This document shows, one piece after another, positions 24,297-34,698 of a stretch of 64,000 nucleotides of DNA (position 1 is the first letter of the stretch; every line of letters starts with the position of its first letter). Source of the stretch: Bergeyella sp. (GTDB lineage: Bacteria; Bacteroidota; Bacteroidia; Flavobacteriales; Weeksellaceae). The position numbers and the translations under genes were made by a program. The notes beneath the pieces are model-generated. The model made no database searches. It was not told the DNA's origin and saw nothing but the letters and a program-made list of their open reading frames with translations. The stretch lies in NCBI GenBank assembly GCA_030263285.1, contig SZYB01000001.1, forward strand, positions 618,911 to 682,910. The letters are read 5' to 3'.

Positions 24297-27182
24297 TCAC
24301 TTATTCTTACCGTCACCGCACAGGCTTTTTCTTTTTTTTAGGGTCTCATACGCGACGGCAGAGGCCACAAAAATAGAGGAATAAGCTCCGAATGCGATAC
24401 CTATAAGGAGAGCAAAAATAAAGCCCCGTAAATTTTCTCCCCCGAAAATAAATATGGACAAAAGAACCAAAAGCGTAGTCATCGTGGTGTTGAACGTTCT
24501 CCCCAGAGTACTGGAAATAGAATCATCAAAAAGCTCTCCAAGATTAAGAGACTTTCTCTCTCTTATATATTCTCGGATTCGGTCAAATATAATTACAGTA
24601 TCATTAAGCGAATACCCTATTACCGTGAGAATAGCTGCGATAAAATCCTGATTAATTTCCATATTAAAAGGCATCACTTTATAGAGCAAAGAATAAGCTC
24701 CCAGTACAATTATTGCATCATGAAATAAAGACAAAACTGCACCGAGCGAAAATTGCCATTTACTGAACCTAAACAAAATATAAATAAATATACTCCCCAA
24801 AGCAGCCAAAACGGAAAGAGATCCTCCCAACTTTATATCTTCTGCTACAGAAGGTCCCACCTTGGTAGAAGAAACGATCCCATAAGACTCTCTATCCGAA
24901 GCCTTAAAAGATTCCAAAGTTGCATTTGAGGGGAGATAAGGCTTCAATCCCTTATAGAGTTTTCTCTCTATTTCTTGATCTGCGGCTAAAGACTCATCAT
25001 TTATCTTAAAATCTGTAGTAATCTTCAGCTGATTCTGATTTCCAAAAGACTTTACGTCCACCGTATTATTTTTTCCGTCTTCGGTAGCAAATAAAGGAAG
25101 TAAAGATTTTTTTACCTCGTCCACCTCTGCTTTTTTGTCAAGCTTTACTACATAACTTCTTCCTCCCTCAAAATCTACACCATATTTAAACCCGTTGATA
25201 ATTATAGATATAATACAAACAAGGCTGATAACCACAGAAAAGATATAGGCGTATTTCCTCTTGCCTATAAAGTCAATTCGTATATTCCGAAAAAGATTTT
25301 TTGTGGGCAAAGTCCACACAGAAAGTCCCTTTCCTTTATCTAGCCTGTTAAATATCATGACTCTGGCAATCCCCACATTGGTAAAAAATGTCATCACTAT
25401 ACCAATGATGAGAGTAACTGCAAATCCTTTGATGGGTCCTGTACCAAAGAAAAGAAGCACTAATGCCGTAAGAATAGTGGTGAGGTGACCATCAAGAATT
25501 GCAGAAAAAGCATGCTTAAATCCATCTTTGTAAGCCTCACGTATATTTTTGCCCGCAAATAATTCTTCTTTGGTTCTTTCATAGATAATCACGTTGGTAT
25601 CTACCGCCATAGCCATAGAGAGCACGATCCCCGCAATTCCGGGTAAGGTGAGGGTAAAATCCCCAGAATCCATAATCCCGAAAATGTAAAACAGATTAAT
25701 AACCATCGCGATTACAGCATAAATCCCGGCACCTCCATAATAAAAGACAATGTAGACAATCATCACCACAAAAGCCACGAGAAAAGATATAAGGCCAGAA
25801 TTTATAGACTCTTTACCCAGTGAAGGTCCCACCACATCAGCCTGCACTACTTTTGCCCCGGCAGGAAGCTTACCCGCCCCAAGCACGTTGACCAGATCCT
25901 GTGCCTCTTCCTGACTAAAACTTCCGGATATTTGTGTTCTCCCATTCAAGATCGCTTCTCTTACATTAGGTGCCGTATAAACATTGTTATCCAAGGTTAC
26001 CGCTACCGGCTTGCCTACATTTTTTTCTGTAAGTTTTTTCCATTGCCTCGCTCCTTTAGAGTCCATTTGCATATCTACCACTACCCTTCCTATAGGATCA
26101 TAAGAGACGTTGGCCGACTCAACGGCTCCGTCTACAGGAGGCTTCTGCCGCGCATTTCCCCTTATTGCGTACAACGACAAACGGTCTTCACTACCCAATT
26201 CTGGCTTGTACCCCCACATAAATTGTGTGTATTTCAGGTAGGCGGGTCTCAAAATTTTTGCCCGCGGGCTGTTGAGTATTCTGTTAACAAAAGCCGTGTC
26301 AGAAAGCTTCACACTCGCTACCTCACTAGAAGACCTAAGAGGGGCAGAAAAAAATATTTTCTCTATGGTACTCCCTTTCTTCTCTCCCAAAGAATCCGAA
26401 ATACTATGCGCGACTCCTTGCAATTGCTGAAAATAAGGATAGACCTCTTTTATCTGTTGTACCTCCCAAAACTGAAGTTTGGCAGAGGACTGAAGCATTT
26501 TTTTTACCCTGTCTATATCTTTTATTCCCGGCATTTCCACCGAAATCCTTCCCGTCCCCGGAACCCTTTGCACATTAGGCTGCACGGCACCGGTTCTATC
26601 TATACGGGTCTTTATCACCTCAAAGGCTGTTGCTACAGACTGCTCTATCTTTCTTTTTACTATTTTTTTTACTTCACTATCCGGAGTATTGTATTTTACC
26701 TGAGGAAGGGTGGAATTCCCGAATACTTCCCGATCCGCAAGCTTCAGCTTTGCATTTTTTTCTTTATTTACCAAATCAAATTCATCAAAGAAAATATCTA
26801 TGTAAGCCCTGGCAGAATTTCTCCGCACCTTATCCGCCCTATCAAGTGCCTCTGTTACCACAGCATTGGCAGAATAATGGGTGAGGTCGTTCACAAGCTC
26901 CCTTTGATTTATTTCCAAAAGGACATTGATCCCTCCCTTTAAATCAAGACCCAGTTTCATTTCTTTCTCCTTTGCCTTGGTATAATATAATTTCGTAAAA
27001 AAAAGATCCAAAGTATCTTTGGACAACTCTTTAAGTTCAGCATCATATTTTTCCGGATTACCCCCTGCCAAAGTCATGGCCTCCTTTTCTGTCTTTGCAG
27101 CATACCACGTAGGCAATAATTCATTAATACATATAAGACCAAGTATAACGGCAACCAGAGTAATTAATCCTTTTCCTCGCAT
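24297..27182 (-). CDS. secDF: Fused protein translocase subunit SecDF
   Basis: A 961-residue fusion of SecD (about residues 1-600) and SecF (about 620-961), the usual arrangement in Flavobacteriia. SecD hallmarks: MKLGLDLKGGINVLLEI, RVPGTGRISVEMPGI, and a membrane block with SMAMAVDTNVIIYERTKEEL. SecF hallmarks: GVDFEGGRSYVVKL and YSLNDTVIIFDRIREYI. It has twelve predicted transmembrane helices and a large periplasmic P1 region. It uses the proton-motive force to help SecYEG-driven export. It stands between mnmE and hemN with no operon partner. Confidence 0.95.
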   Translation of the reverse strand: MRGKGLITLVAVILGLICINELLPTWYAAKTEKEAMTLAGGNPEKYDAELKELSKDTLDLFFTKLYYTKAKEKEMKLGLDLKGGINVLLEINQRELVNDLTHYSANAVVTEALDRADKVRRNSARAYIDIFFDEFDLVNKEKNAKLKLADREVFGNSTLPQVKYNTPDSEVKKIVKRKIEQSVATAFEVIKTRIDRTGAVQPNVQRVPGTGRISVEMPGIKDIDRVKKMLQSSAKLQFWEVQQIKEVYPYFQQLQGVAHSISDSLGEKKGSTIEKIFFSAPLRSSSEVASVKLSDTAFVNRILNSPRAKILRPAYLKYTQFMWGYKPELGSEDRLSLYAIRGNARQKPPVDGAVESANVSYDPIGRVVVDMQMDSKGARQWKKLTEKNVGKPVAVTLDNNVYTAPNVREAILNGRTQISGSFSQEEAQDLVNVLGAGKLPAGAKVVQADVVGPSLGKESINSGLISFLVAFVVMIVYIVFYYGGAGIYAVIAMVINLFYIFGIMDSGDFTLTLPGIAGIVLSMAMAVDTNVIIYERTKEELFAGKNIREAYKDGFKHAFSAILDGHLTTILTALVLLFFGTGPIKGFAVTLIIGIVMTFFTNVGIARVMIFNRLDKGKGLSVWTLPTKNLFRNIRIDFIGKRKYAYIFSVVISLVCIISIIINGFKYGVDFEGGRSYVVKLDKKAEVDEVKKSLLPLFATEDGKNNTVDVKSFGNQNQLKITTDFKINDESLAADQEIERKLYKGLKPYLPSNATLESFKASDRESYGIVSSTKVGPSVAEDIKLGGSLSVLAALGSIFIYILFRFSKWQFSLGAVLSLFHDAIIVLGAYSLLYKVMPFNMEINQDFIAAILTVIGYSLNDTVIIFDRIREYIRERKSLNLGELFDDSISSTLGRTFNTTMTTLLVLLSIFIFGGENLRGFIFALLIGIAFGAYSSIFVASAVAYETLKKRKSLCGDGKNK

Positions 27183-27308
27183 AGAACAGATATAAAAATT
27201 ATTGGGGGCAAATATACTATTTTTGCTAAAGTATTAGCGATATGCAACGAATGAGATTTAAACAAAATAAAATTAAAATCATTCGGGAACAGAACCCTTC
27301 CATCACTT

Positions 27309-28667
27309 CTACACCGTCATAGAAAAAATTCTGGTTTCGGGAGTCTTTCTCAGCATTCTGAGATCAAAGGCCATGGCTACATTTCTGGTGAAAGGCTTTC
27401 CTTTCTCCGTAATTTTTAAACTTTGCTCCCTGATTTCTACCAACCCGTCCCGTCTCATCTCTTCCAGTAATTGTAGAGATCTTTCCATTTCTGGAAAACG
27501 GAGATCTTTCTCCCAAGAGGTCTCCAGCATACACATGATATTGAGAATATGTTTCCTGATATAGAGATCTTCATCGGTGAGAATATGCCCCCTAAAAATA
27601 GGAATAGTATGATCATTTACCAGTTTTTGGTACTCCTCTACCGTCTTGGTATTCTGGGAAAAACCATACCAAGAATCCGAAATAGAGCTCATCCCAAGAC
27701 CCACCATAAGCTGAGTTTTGCTGGAAGAATACCCCATAAAATTTCTGTGTATTTTTTTTCCGAGCATGGATTTATAAAGCTCGTCATGTTCCAGAGCAAA
27801 ATGATCCATCCCCACTTCCTTATAACCCAGTGCCTCCAGCAAGACTTTACCTTTTTCGTAAAGTTTTCTTTTATTGGCAGCAGATGGCAAATCACTCTCG
27901 TCATACCCTCTTTGCCCTACTCCTTTTATCCACGGCACATGCGCATAAGAATAAAACGCCAGTCTATCAGGTTTGAGTTCTAAGGTTTTTTTTATGGTAT
28001 GCTCCATACTCCCCCAGTGTTGGAAGGGAAGTCCAAATACCAAATCATGAGAAACGCTCGTGTACCCAATTTCTCTTGCCCAACGGGTAACTTTGGATAC
28101 ATTTTCAAACGGCTGTACTCTATTTATAGCTTTCTGAACCCTTAAGTCATAATCCTGCACTCCAAAACTGCACCGGGTAAAGCCCAACCGATATAAGGTA
28201 TCCAGGTGCTCTTTTGTGGTATTATTAGGGTGCCCCTCAAAGCTCAGTTCCGGACGAGCATCAACAATAGACCGGGAAAATATACCTTCCAACAGGATTC
28301 TCAAATTTTCCGGGGAAAAGAAGGTAGGAGTACCCCCGCCCAAATGAAGCTCTTTTATTTTGGGCTTTGTACCAAAAATCGCGATATACAGATCCCATTC
28401 TTTTATGATACTTTCCAGATAAGGAACCTCCACAGCGTGCCGTCTGGTAATTCTCTTATGGCAAGCGCAGAAGGTACAAAGAGCCTCGCAAAAAGGCAAA
28501 TGTATATACACGGAAACACCTTCGGATTCATTGGACTCATCAAAAGATTTTTTTACAGAAATTTTCCATCTTTCCAGATCAAAAGTGTGTTCTTCCCAAA
28601 ATGGCACCGTAGGATAGGAAGTATAGCGGGGACCCGGTATATTGTATTTGTCTATTAAAGATTTCAT
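27309..28667 (-). CDS. hemN: Oxygen-independent coproporphyrinogen III oxidase
   Basis: A 452-residue radical-SAM enzyme. The iron-sulfur motif is in YIHLPFCEALCTFCACHKR (CxxxCxxC, plus the extra Cys of HemN), with GGGTPTFFSPENL and FGVQDYDLRVQKAINR downstream. The N-terminal PRYTSYPTVPFW is specific for HemN rather than HemW. It converts coproporphyrinogen III to protoporphyrinogen IX without oxygen, in haem synthesis. It suggests microaerobic or anaerobic growth. Confidence 0.95.
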   Translation of the reverse strand: MKSLIDKYNIPGPRYTSYPTVPFWEEHTFDLERWKISVKKSFDESNESEGVSVYIHLPFCEALCTFCACHKRITRRHAVEVPYLESIIKEWDLYIAIFGTKPKIKELHLGGGTPTFFSPENLRILLEGIFSRSIVDARPELSFEGHPNNTTKEHLDTLYRLGFTRCSFGVQDYDLRVQKAINRVQPFENVSKVTRWAREIGYTSVSHDLVFGLPFQHWGSMEHTIKKTLELKPDRLAFYSYAHVPWIKGVGQRGYDESDLPSAANKRKLYEKGKVLLEALGYKEVGMDHFALEHDELYKSMLGKKIHRNFMGYSSSKTQLMVGLGMSSISDSWYGFSQNTKTVEEYQKLVNDHTIPIFRGHILTDEDLYIRKHILNIMCMLETSWEKDLRFPEMERSLQLLEEMRRDGLVEIREQSLKITEKGKPFTRNVAMAFDLRMLRKTPETRIFSMTV

Positions 28668-28770
28668 TGGGTAAAAGTAGTCTTTTTACATGCATGAGAG
28701 ACAATATTTTTATTGGTTAGACCGACAAAATCGGTAAAAAATGTACCTTCACCCGAAAGGAAAATGTACT

Positions 28771-28962
28771 GTGAAAAAAATCCCAAGGCAAAAAGAAAAC
28801 CTTTCACGCACAAAAATAAAATCCCTCCTCAAAAAGTTTGGGCTCGCCGGTATTCTGTTTTTTACCATAAAGGGTATTATTTCGTCCTTTCTACTCTATT
28901 TTTTGGGCAGCAATGCCTGGAAGTTAATCAAAGGGTACTGTCTGAGCTGGATCGGAAAATAA
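28771..28962 (+). CDS. Small single-pass membrane protein (hypothetical)
   Basis: A 63-residue frame from GTG 28771, with an AGGA sequence about 9 bases before it; an in-frame ATG lies at 28741. A basic N-terminus is followed by KKFGLAGILFFTIKGIISSF then LLYFL, one hydrophobic helix with the 'GxxGxLFFxIKG' look of small conserved Bacteroidota proteins. It is divergent from hemN and sits directly before the cstA remnant. No function is assigned. It could also be a chance frame, but the motif argues for a real gene. Confidence 0.45.
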   Translation: MKKIPRQKENLSRTKIKSLLKKFGLAGILFFTIKGIISSFLLYFLGSNAWKLIKGYCLSWIGK

Positions 28963-29029
28963 AACCCAAATCTCTGGAAAACTGTATAAAAAAACTTCTA
29001 TAACAGTTTTCTTAAAAAAATAAAATAAT

Positions 29030-30153
29030 TAGTACCCTTCTAAGTTGGGACAGAAATACGACAGCCACCGCCATTATTCTTTATAGATTCATTGCCTCCA
29101 TACTTCCGGTACGGCTACTATTGGCCCCCTAGAGACTACCTTTTTATCTATCTCAATGGGACTTTATTGTCATGCTTGCCGCGGGAGTAATTCCCATACA
29201 CCCTGCCCTGCAGATGCCCGCCCTTACAAAATTCGTAAACGGAGACGGACGCATATTACCGTTTATCTTTATTGTTATCGCTTGTGGTTCAACTTCCGAA
29301 TTTCATGCCGTAATCTATAGCGAAACCACACCAAAAAATGATTTCTAAAAAAAGAGAAATTTTATTTGTAGGCTATGGGACTATATTGGCAGAAGGTTTT
29401 GTGGTTCTTATGGCTGCCTGTACAATGGTTCCCGGAGATTATTTTGCCATTAATACCCCTGCATCGACCTACGACACATTTCTCACTGCGAATTACACGA
29501 TCTCTCCAGTAAATTTGGGCTACTTCTCGGAAAAAATAGGGATCAGTTTACAGAGAAGAACCGGGGGAACGGTCTTCTTAGCAGTAGGAATGGCATACAT
29601 ATTTGGTGAAATACCATTCCTGGAAAACCTCATGGCTTGGCTTATTGGTATAATTTTGCCATTATGTTTGAGGCGGTATTTATTCTCACCGCCATAGATG
29701 CCGGAACACGGGCAAGAAAAAGCTTATTATTATAGGAAATGCTGAAAGTTTTATCCCAAAGTTTAGTGACAATACATGGCTTCCGGGATCGGTCATTTGT
29801 AGTGTGATTTTTACCTTTTCCTGGGGACCACCTAATCTACACGGGGAATGTAAGCAGCATATGGCCTCTTTTTGGGATTAGCAATCAGCTCCGCCTGTGG
29901 GCTTATAGCGTGTACCCTCCATGCTTATCAGGATGAAGAGAGGCATCCATGCCTTATATGCTCCGCAGTCCCCGGTGTGGTTGTGTCCATCATTGCGTTT
30001 TGGGCAGATTACATACAGATCTCTTCCATCTACATTCCTAAAAAACGGTATTTATTGGCCACATTGGCATTCATCTCAATGACGCTCACGCTTGTAATTT
30101 TTGTAAGTGCTTTTATAAAATGGCACAAACTTATGAACATAAACAAAAGTTAA
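29030..30153 (+). pseudogene. cstA: Eroded carbon starvation protein CstA (C-terminal part)
   Basis: Joined plus-strand frames follow CstA closely. About 29160-29335: AAGVIPIHPALQMPALTKFV, then NGDGRILPFIFIVIACG and EFHAVIYSETTPK. 29338-29697: GYGTILAEGFVVLMAACTMV, then PGDYFAINTPAS and RTGGTVFLAVGMAYIF. About 29660-29710: [18 protein letters not shown]. About 29835-30150: LIYTGNVSSIWPLFGISNQL, FWADYIQISSIYIPKKRYLL, ATLAFI. At least five frame breaks or stops are present and the N-terminal half is missing. CstA imports pyruvate or peptides in other bacteria; that function must be lost here. Confidence 0.85.
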
Positions 30154-30288
30154 ACAGACTATTACGGAAAAAATGTAAAAGAGATCGTAGAGAGATGATA
30201 CTAAAAAAGATTAAAATTCTGCCACCTTTGGAGCTGTCTTCTCCATCCTGATAGTTCTAATCACGTTACCATAATCTCATAATAGTTG

Positions 30289-30297
30289 TACCTTTGT
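30289..30297 (+). promoter_or_regulatory. Candidate -7 element of dapF-mltG
   Basis: TACCTTTGT fits TAnnTTTG and lies 29 bp before the GTG start of dapF. It also marks where the eroded cstA region ends. Confidence 0.45.
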
Positions 30298-30326
30298 GCA
30301 AATAGTTGCTATAATTCTATGTTAAG

Positions 30327-31085
30327 GTGAATTTTTATAAATATCAGGGGACAGGAAATGATTTTGTCATTATAGACAATAGGGATCTGTCTTTTACGAA
30401 AAATACCCGCGTGATAAAAAACCTCTGTGACAGAAGATTTGGAGTAGGCGCCGATGGTCTTATTCTCCTAGAGAATGATCCCTCTTATGATTTTACAATG
30501 ATATATTATAATTCGGACGGAAGGGAAGGAACCATGTGCGGAAATGGAGGAAGGTGTATTGTCGCATTCGCCCATTTTCTGGGAATTTTTTCTGAAAAAA
30601 CTACATTTTGTGCCATTGACGGAGTACACAAAGCCGAGATAAAGAATTCTACCGTAAAATTAAAAATGATAGAGGTACCCGAAATACAAACCCTGAATGG
30701 CGATTATATCCTGAATACGGGTTCTCCTCATTATGTAAAGTATGTAGAGAATCTGGAAAATTTCGATGTTTATACAGAAGGAAAAAAGATTAGAAATTCT
30801 TCGCCTTTCAAAACTCATGGCATCAATGTAAATTTTGTAGAAAAAATAGGGAAAGAGAGTCTTTTTGTAAGAACCTACGAACGAGGAGTAGAGGCAGAAA
30901 CTTTCAGCTGTGGCACAGGAGTTACAGCGGCTGCGCTTACCTATGTTAAAATGACTAAAAAATCAGATGTGAAAATAAAAACATTGGGAGGTATCCTGAA
31001 GGTATATGCCCAAACTGAGAAGGGAAGTTTTTATCGGGTTTGGCTAGAAGGTCCTGCAATACAAGTATTTAAAGGAAATATATAA
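30327..31085 (+). CDS. dapF: Diaminopimelate epimerase
   Basis: A 252-residue protein. GTG 30327 (MNFYKYQGTGNDFVIIDN) gives the correct DapF N-terminus. The two catalytic cysteines are in GTMCGNGGRCIVAFA and in TFSCGTGVTAAALTY. RFGVGADGLILLE is a further family motif. It interconverts LL- and meso-diaminopimelate for lysine and peptidoglycan synthesis. mltG follows after 20 bp, so both serve the cell wall. Confidence 0.95.
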   Translation: MNFYKYQGTGNDFVIIDNRDLSFTKNTRVIKNLCDRRFGVGADGLILLENDPSYDFTMIYYNSDGREGTMCGNGGRCIVAFAHFLGIFSEKTTFCAIDGVHKAEIKNSTVKLKMIEVPEIQTLNGDYILNTGSPHYVKYVENLENFDVYTEGKKIRNSSPFKTHGINVNFVEKIGKESLFVRTYERGVEAETFSCGTGVTAAALTYVKMTKKSDVKIKTLGGILKVYAQTEKGSFYRVWLEGPAIQVFKGNI

Positions 31086-31105
31086 ATTATTGCATACCGA
31101 CAATT

Positions 31106-32134
31106 ATGAAAAAAAAAATCTTTTTTATTCTCCTGTTTTTTTTAGTCACCGTGGGGTATTTTTTCTACAAAAACTATTTTCTTACATCCCGAAATAACGT
31201 AGTTAGAGAAGGCTATATTCTGATTCCCAAAAAAGCAAGTTTCTCTCAAATTTTGGACTCCATTTCGCCTTACTTAAAAGACCCGAAAAGTTTTGAAAAA
31301 GTGGCAAAAAAAAACCATCTCAACAAATATTTTCACGCAGGGAGATACTTTATAAAAAACGGCTCCGGCAATGAATCTATCGTACAAATGATAAAGCAAG
31401 GAATACAGACGGAAAATACCTTCAGAATAGGAGATTTCTCTGATGTCTACACCATGATAGGCAGGATTACAAAAAAGACGGAGGCAGATTCTGCCACTTT
31501 TGTTAAGTCTTGGAACAAGATTTCTGTAAAAAGAGGGTTCCATGATGTGGAAGATCTCAAACCATATTTTTTTATAGATACCTATAATTTCTTCTGGACT
31601 GTGACTCCTGAAGAATTCTTCAGCAGATTCGAAAAGCTGTATACCGAATTCTGGAACCAGGAAAGAAGAGAAAAAGAAAAAAAACTCAACCTTACCCGAT
31701 CTCAAATCTACGCTCTGGCCTCTATTGTGTACCGCGAATCGGGGGGTAGACCCGATGAACAGAGAACCATCGCCGGTCTTTATCTTAACCGGTACAAAAA
31801 AGGAATGAAACTACAGAGCGACCCCACTGTGATCTACGCTGTGAAAAAGAATGTTAATTTTAAAAGAAAAATAAGAAGAGTACTTCACAAAGACCTAAAA
31901 ATACCCTCTCCTTACAATACTTACCTAAATACCGGTATCCCACCGGGGCCTATCTGCGTGGTAGACAGAAACTCTGTAGACGCAGTTCTCAATGCAGAAA
32001 CTCATGACTATCTCTACATGTGCGCAGATCCTTCAAGAATAGGATATCACAAGTTTACAAAAAGTGATAAGGAACATATGAAAAATGCCAAAGCTTACCA
32101 GGAGTGGCTCAATTCCCTTAATTTGAAGAAATAA
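31106..32134 (+). CDS. mltG: Endolytic murein transglycosylase MltG (YceG-like)
   Basis: A 342-residue protein with an N-terminal membrane anchor (KKIFFILLFFLVTVGYFFY), a LysM-like/extracytoplasmic region, and the catalytic domain ALASIVYRESGGRPDEQRTI then AGLYLNRYKKGMKLQSDPTVIYA. The conserved Glu in IVYRE corresponds to the catalytic Glu of MltG. NTYLNTGIPPGPICVVDRNSVDAVLNA follows. It cuts nascent glycan strands at the outer face of the inner membrane and sets their length. Cotranscribed with dapF. Confidence 0.9.
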   Translation: MKKKIFFILLFFLVTVGYFFYKNYFLTSRNNVVREGYILIPKKASFSQILDSISPYLKDPKSFEKVAKKNHLNKYFHAGRYFIKNGSGNESIVQMIKQGIQTENTFRIGDFSDVYTMIGRITKKTEADSATFVKSWNKISVKRGFHDVEDLKPYFFIDTYNFFWTVTPEEFFSRFEKLYTEFWNQERREKEKKLNLTRSQIYALASIVYRESGGRPDEQRTIAGLYLNRYKKGMKLQSDPTVIYAVKKNVNFKRKIRRVLHKDLKIPSPYNTYLNTGIPPGPICVVDRNSVDAVLNAETHDYLYMCADPSRIGYHKFTKSDKEHMKNAKAYQEWLNSLNLKK

Positions 32135-32159
32135 GATATTTCTTTTAACCTAAAAGTTT

Positions 32160-33400
32160 TTTCAGAATTTGAAACCCAGCGGCGAGTTAAAAATCTTCCT
32201 GTGAGACGCACGAGTAACTAGGTAAATGGTACAGGTATTTGCATCTGTTATCCATTGGTTGGCGATAGTATTGGAATATTAAAGGTATTACAGGTTTGCA
32301 CACTTGGAGAAAGATTTTAGGTTTTTCCAGAAATCTCCATAAACCTTTTTATTCTTTTTGGTTTATAAACACTTGTTATCCGTATTCTCGTAGACTCCAT
32401 AATTCTTACATAACTCTTACCAATATCCATGAGTCTACACCGATAACAACTGACCAAAGAACTCTGACATCCATACCATAAGCATATCCTTTGGCATTAT
32501 TTCTGCCCGCATACAGAGTCCTAACATTATCTAGATATAAGGAATAAACCCCGTCCATCTTTTATAATACACCTCGGCAATCAATTTGGATGGTTCAGCT
32601 TAAATTCATAATCGTTCCCTATAGTATTATCTAGATAGGATCTCTGTAGAATAAATTTCCCTGTAAGGTCTATTATCTCCATATAAAACGGAGACCGATA
32701 ATAGACAGACACCTGTAGAGAACCGAAAGAGAAAATCTTTTCCCCATGATGGATTTATGGCCAACTGAAATCTGGAACTCACCAGGATTTCTCTAACAAA
32801 ATCCCAGTACTGAGCCCTTACCCTACCATTAATGTCTCCACAGTAAATATTTTTAGAATAATGAAAATAAGGAGAAAAACAAACCGGAAAATAGCGTTCT
32901 CCCCTCCTAATAAAATATTAGAACTGAAATGAAGAAATAGAAATCCCCAGCATTCTTTGTACATTATATATCAAAGAATCTACATGTTTTCGCCCCCTTG
33001 TCTGATCTTAATATTTGGTCTTTTTCTACTTTTAGACCAAATCCGTGATCTGTATTTTTTTCGGAGAAAACTTGGTTCTTGGTTAGTACCCAAAATCCTT
33101 ACCCACAAATCACTCCTGCCATATCACAAGACCGAGAACTGCCCGTTACAGTGATCCAAACTCTGCAGATCATAAACAGAGGATAGTATATATTACTCCT
33201 TTTACCTATTTTGGTAAGCAAAATCTTCCAAGGAAATATTCATTGGTCAGTATTTAATTGGTATTTCTATACCTTGCCAACACCATTCCATTCAATCTTT
33301 TATTTTTAGATACCATTCTAGCCGTGAATCTTCCCTCTTAAGCCTTGCCGATCCTTGCTTCGTTTTTTTGTTCTGTCTATAATACAATTGAGTACCGAAG
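32160..33400 (-). pseudogene. Eroded TonB-dependent outer-membrane receptor
   Basis: Minus-strand frames, joined, read like the C-terminal barrel of a TonB-dependent receptor: RYFPVCFSPYFHYSKNIYCG, DINGRVRAQYWDFVREILVS and SRFQLAINPSW (about 32950-32760); FGSLQVSVYYRSPFYMEIID then LTGKFILQRSYLDNTIGNDY (about 32740-32610); AEVYYKRWTGFIPYI with DNVRTLYAGRNNAKGYAYGMDVR (in two parts, about 32580-32470). Relatives in Flavobacteriia have the same order (YWDF, YYQPPFY, YEF, AEAYYK, GYAYGLDFR). Many stops break the frame, and the plug region is not recognisable. It lies after kdsA on the same strand. Confidence 0.75.
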
Positions 33401-33884
33401 AAACTTTGTTTCCATATTATTTTGATTCAAATCCTCCAGGAGGAAAACTTACCACAGAAACCGTATCACAGATTGATTGCACTCATCCCTTCTTGCTAAA
33501 AATTACGGATAAGGAAGGGTTTGTACATCTCTTATTATATTACGTACATAATAAACGAGGTTTTCATCATAATTTCTCCACGCACCACATATTGAGAAGA
33601 AAGTTAGGTATTATTGGAAGTTAACAAGGGAAGGCCTTTAGAAGGATTTCTTTGCCGTCAACAAACACATTTACTTCTCGTTCCTCCAAGTATAAGACGC
33701 AACAAGCTTCCTGACAGTTTACCTGGAAATGGACTTTTTCTATTTCTTCTACTTCCGTTTTCTCTCTTTAATGTATTGTATCCCCTTGGAGTAAAGAAAA
33801 AAGGAAGAGAAAAAAGAATAAAATTTCTCAAGGTCAGTATACCACCACTTATTTTATTATAATGATTTTTATTGTAATGATCTG
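33401..33884. other. Intergenic stretch without recognisable gene
   Basis: Continues the decayed zone between the TonB receptor remnant and kdsA. A few short frames occur, such as 33355-33624 on the plus strand and a Glu-rich one on the minus strand near 33640-33800, but none resembles a protein I know. It probably holds the lost N-terminal receptor region. Confidence 0.35.
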
Positions 33885-34694
33885 TTACAAAATCGCTGCT
33901 CTTATTCTTGTTAACTTTTCCAAAAGACCTTCTGCCAAATCAAGTTTCAGCATATTGGCCCCATCTGATTTTGCCTTTGCCGGATCGGGATGCGTTTCCA
34001 TAAAAATACCATCCACTCCCACTGCAACACCGGCTTTCGCAATCGTTTCTATAAGCTCCGGTTTGCCTCCCGTAATTCCGGAACTCTGGTTGGGCTGCTG
34101 TAAAGAATGCGTAATATCCAGAATTACGGGGGCATAATTTTGCATCGTGGGGATCCCCCTGAAATCTACTATAAGATCTGTGTACCCAAAAGAATTCCCC
34201 CGCTCGATAATAGCAACCTTTTTATTGCCCAAATCTTTTATTTTATCTACGGCAAATTTCATGGATTCCGGCGATAAAAATTGTCCCTTCTTCAACGTTA
34301 CCGTTTTTCCTGTTCTTGCCGCAGCCATTAACAGATCAGTCTGCCTTACCAAAAAAGCGGGGATCTGCAGGACATCCACATATTTTGCCGCCAGAGTAGC
34401 GTGCTCATTTTCATGTATATCTGTAGTAGTAGGAACGCCATAGTGCATCCCTACCTTTTTTATAATCTCCAGCGCCTTTTCATCCCCTATTCCCGTATAA
34501 GAGTCGATCCTAGATCTATTGGCTTTTTTAAAGGAACCTTTGAAAATATAGGGAATCTTGAACTGCTGGGATAGGAGTGACATTTTTTCTGCCACCTGAA
34601 AAGCAATTTCCTCGCTTTCTATAGAACAAGGTCCCGCGACTAAAAAAAAATTAGCAGAATCTTTATATCGTATATTTTCTAACTCCAAAAGCAT
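33885..34694 (-). CDS. kdsA: 3-deoxy-D-manno-octulosonate 8-phosphate synthase
   Basis: A 269-residue TIM-barrel enzyme: FFLVAGPCSIESEEIAFQ, YIFKGSFKKANRSRIDSYTG, VPTTTDIHENEHA, VDVLQIPAFLVRQTDLL, IIERGNSFGYTDLIVDFRGIP and VAVGVDGIFMETHPDP. There is no Cys in the metal position of the N-terminal segment, so it is probably the metal-independent class. It makes KDO-8-phosphate from arabinose-5-phosphate and PEP for lipopolysaccharide core. It begins 4 bp after the GT-C gene, as third member of a glycan operon. Confidence 0.95.
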   Translation of the reverse strand: MLLELENIRYKDSANFFLVAGPCSIESEEIAFQVAEKMSLLSQQFKIPYIFKGSFKKANRSRIDSYTGIGDEKALEIIKKVGMHYGVPTTTDIHENEHATLAAKYVDVLQIPAFLVRQTDLLMAAARTGKTVTLKKGQFLSPESMKFAVDKIKDLGNKKVAIIERGNSFGYTDLIVDFRGIPTMQNYAPVILDITHSLQQPNQSSGITGGKPELIETIAKAGVAVGVDGIFMETHPDPAKAKSDGANMLKLDLAEGLLEKLTRIRAAIL

Positions 34695-34698
34695 GTTT

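Noticed and set aside
25932-26942. Open frame of 336 codons on the plus strand
   Set aside because: It is antisense to secDF and of biased composition; no family resemblance.
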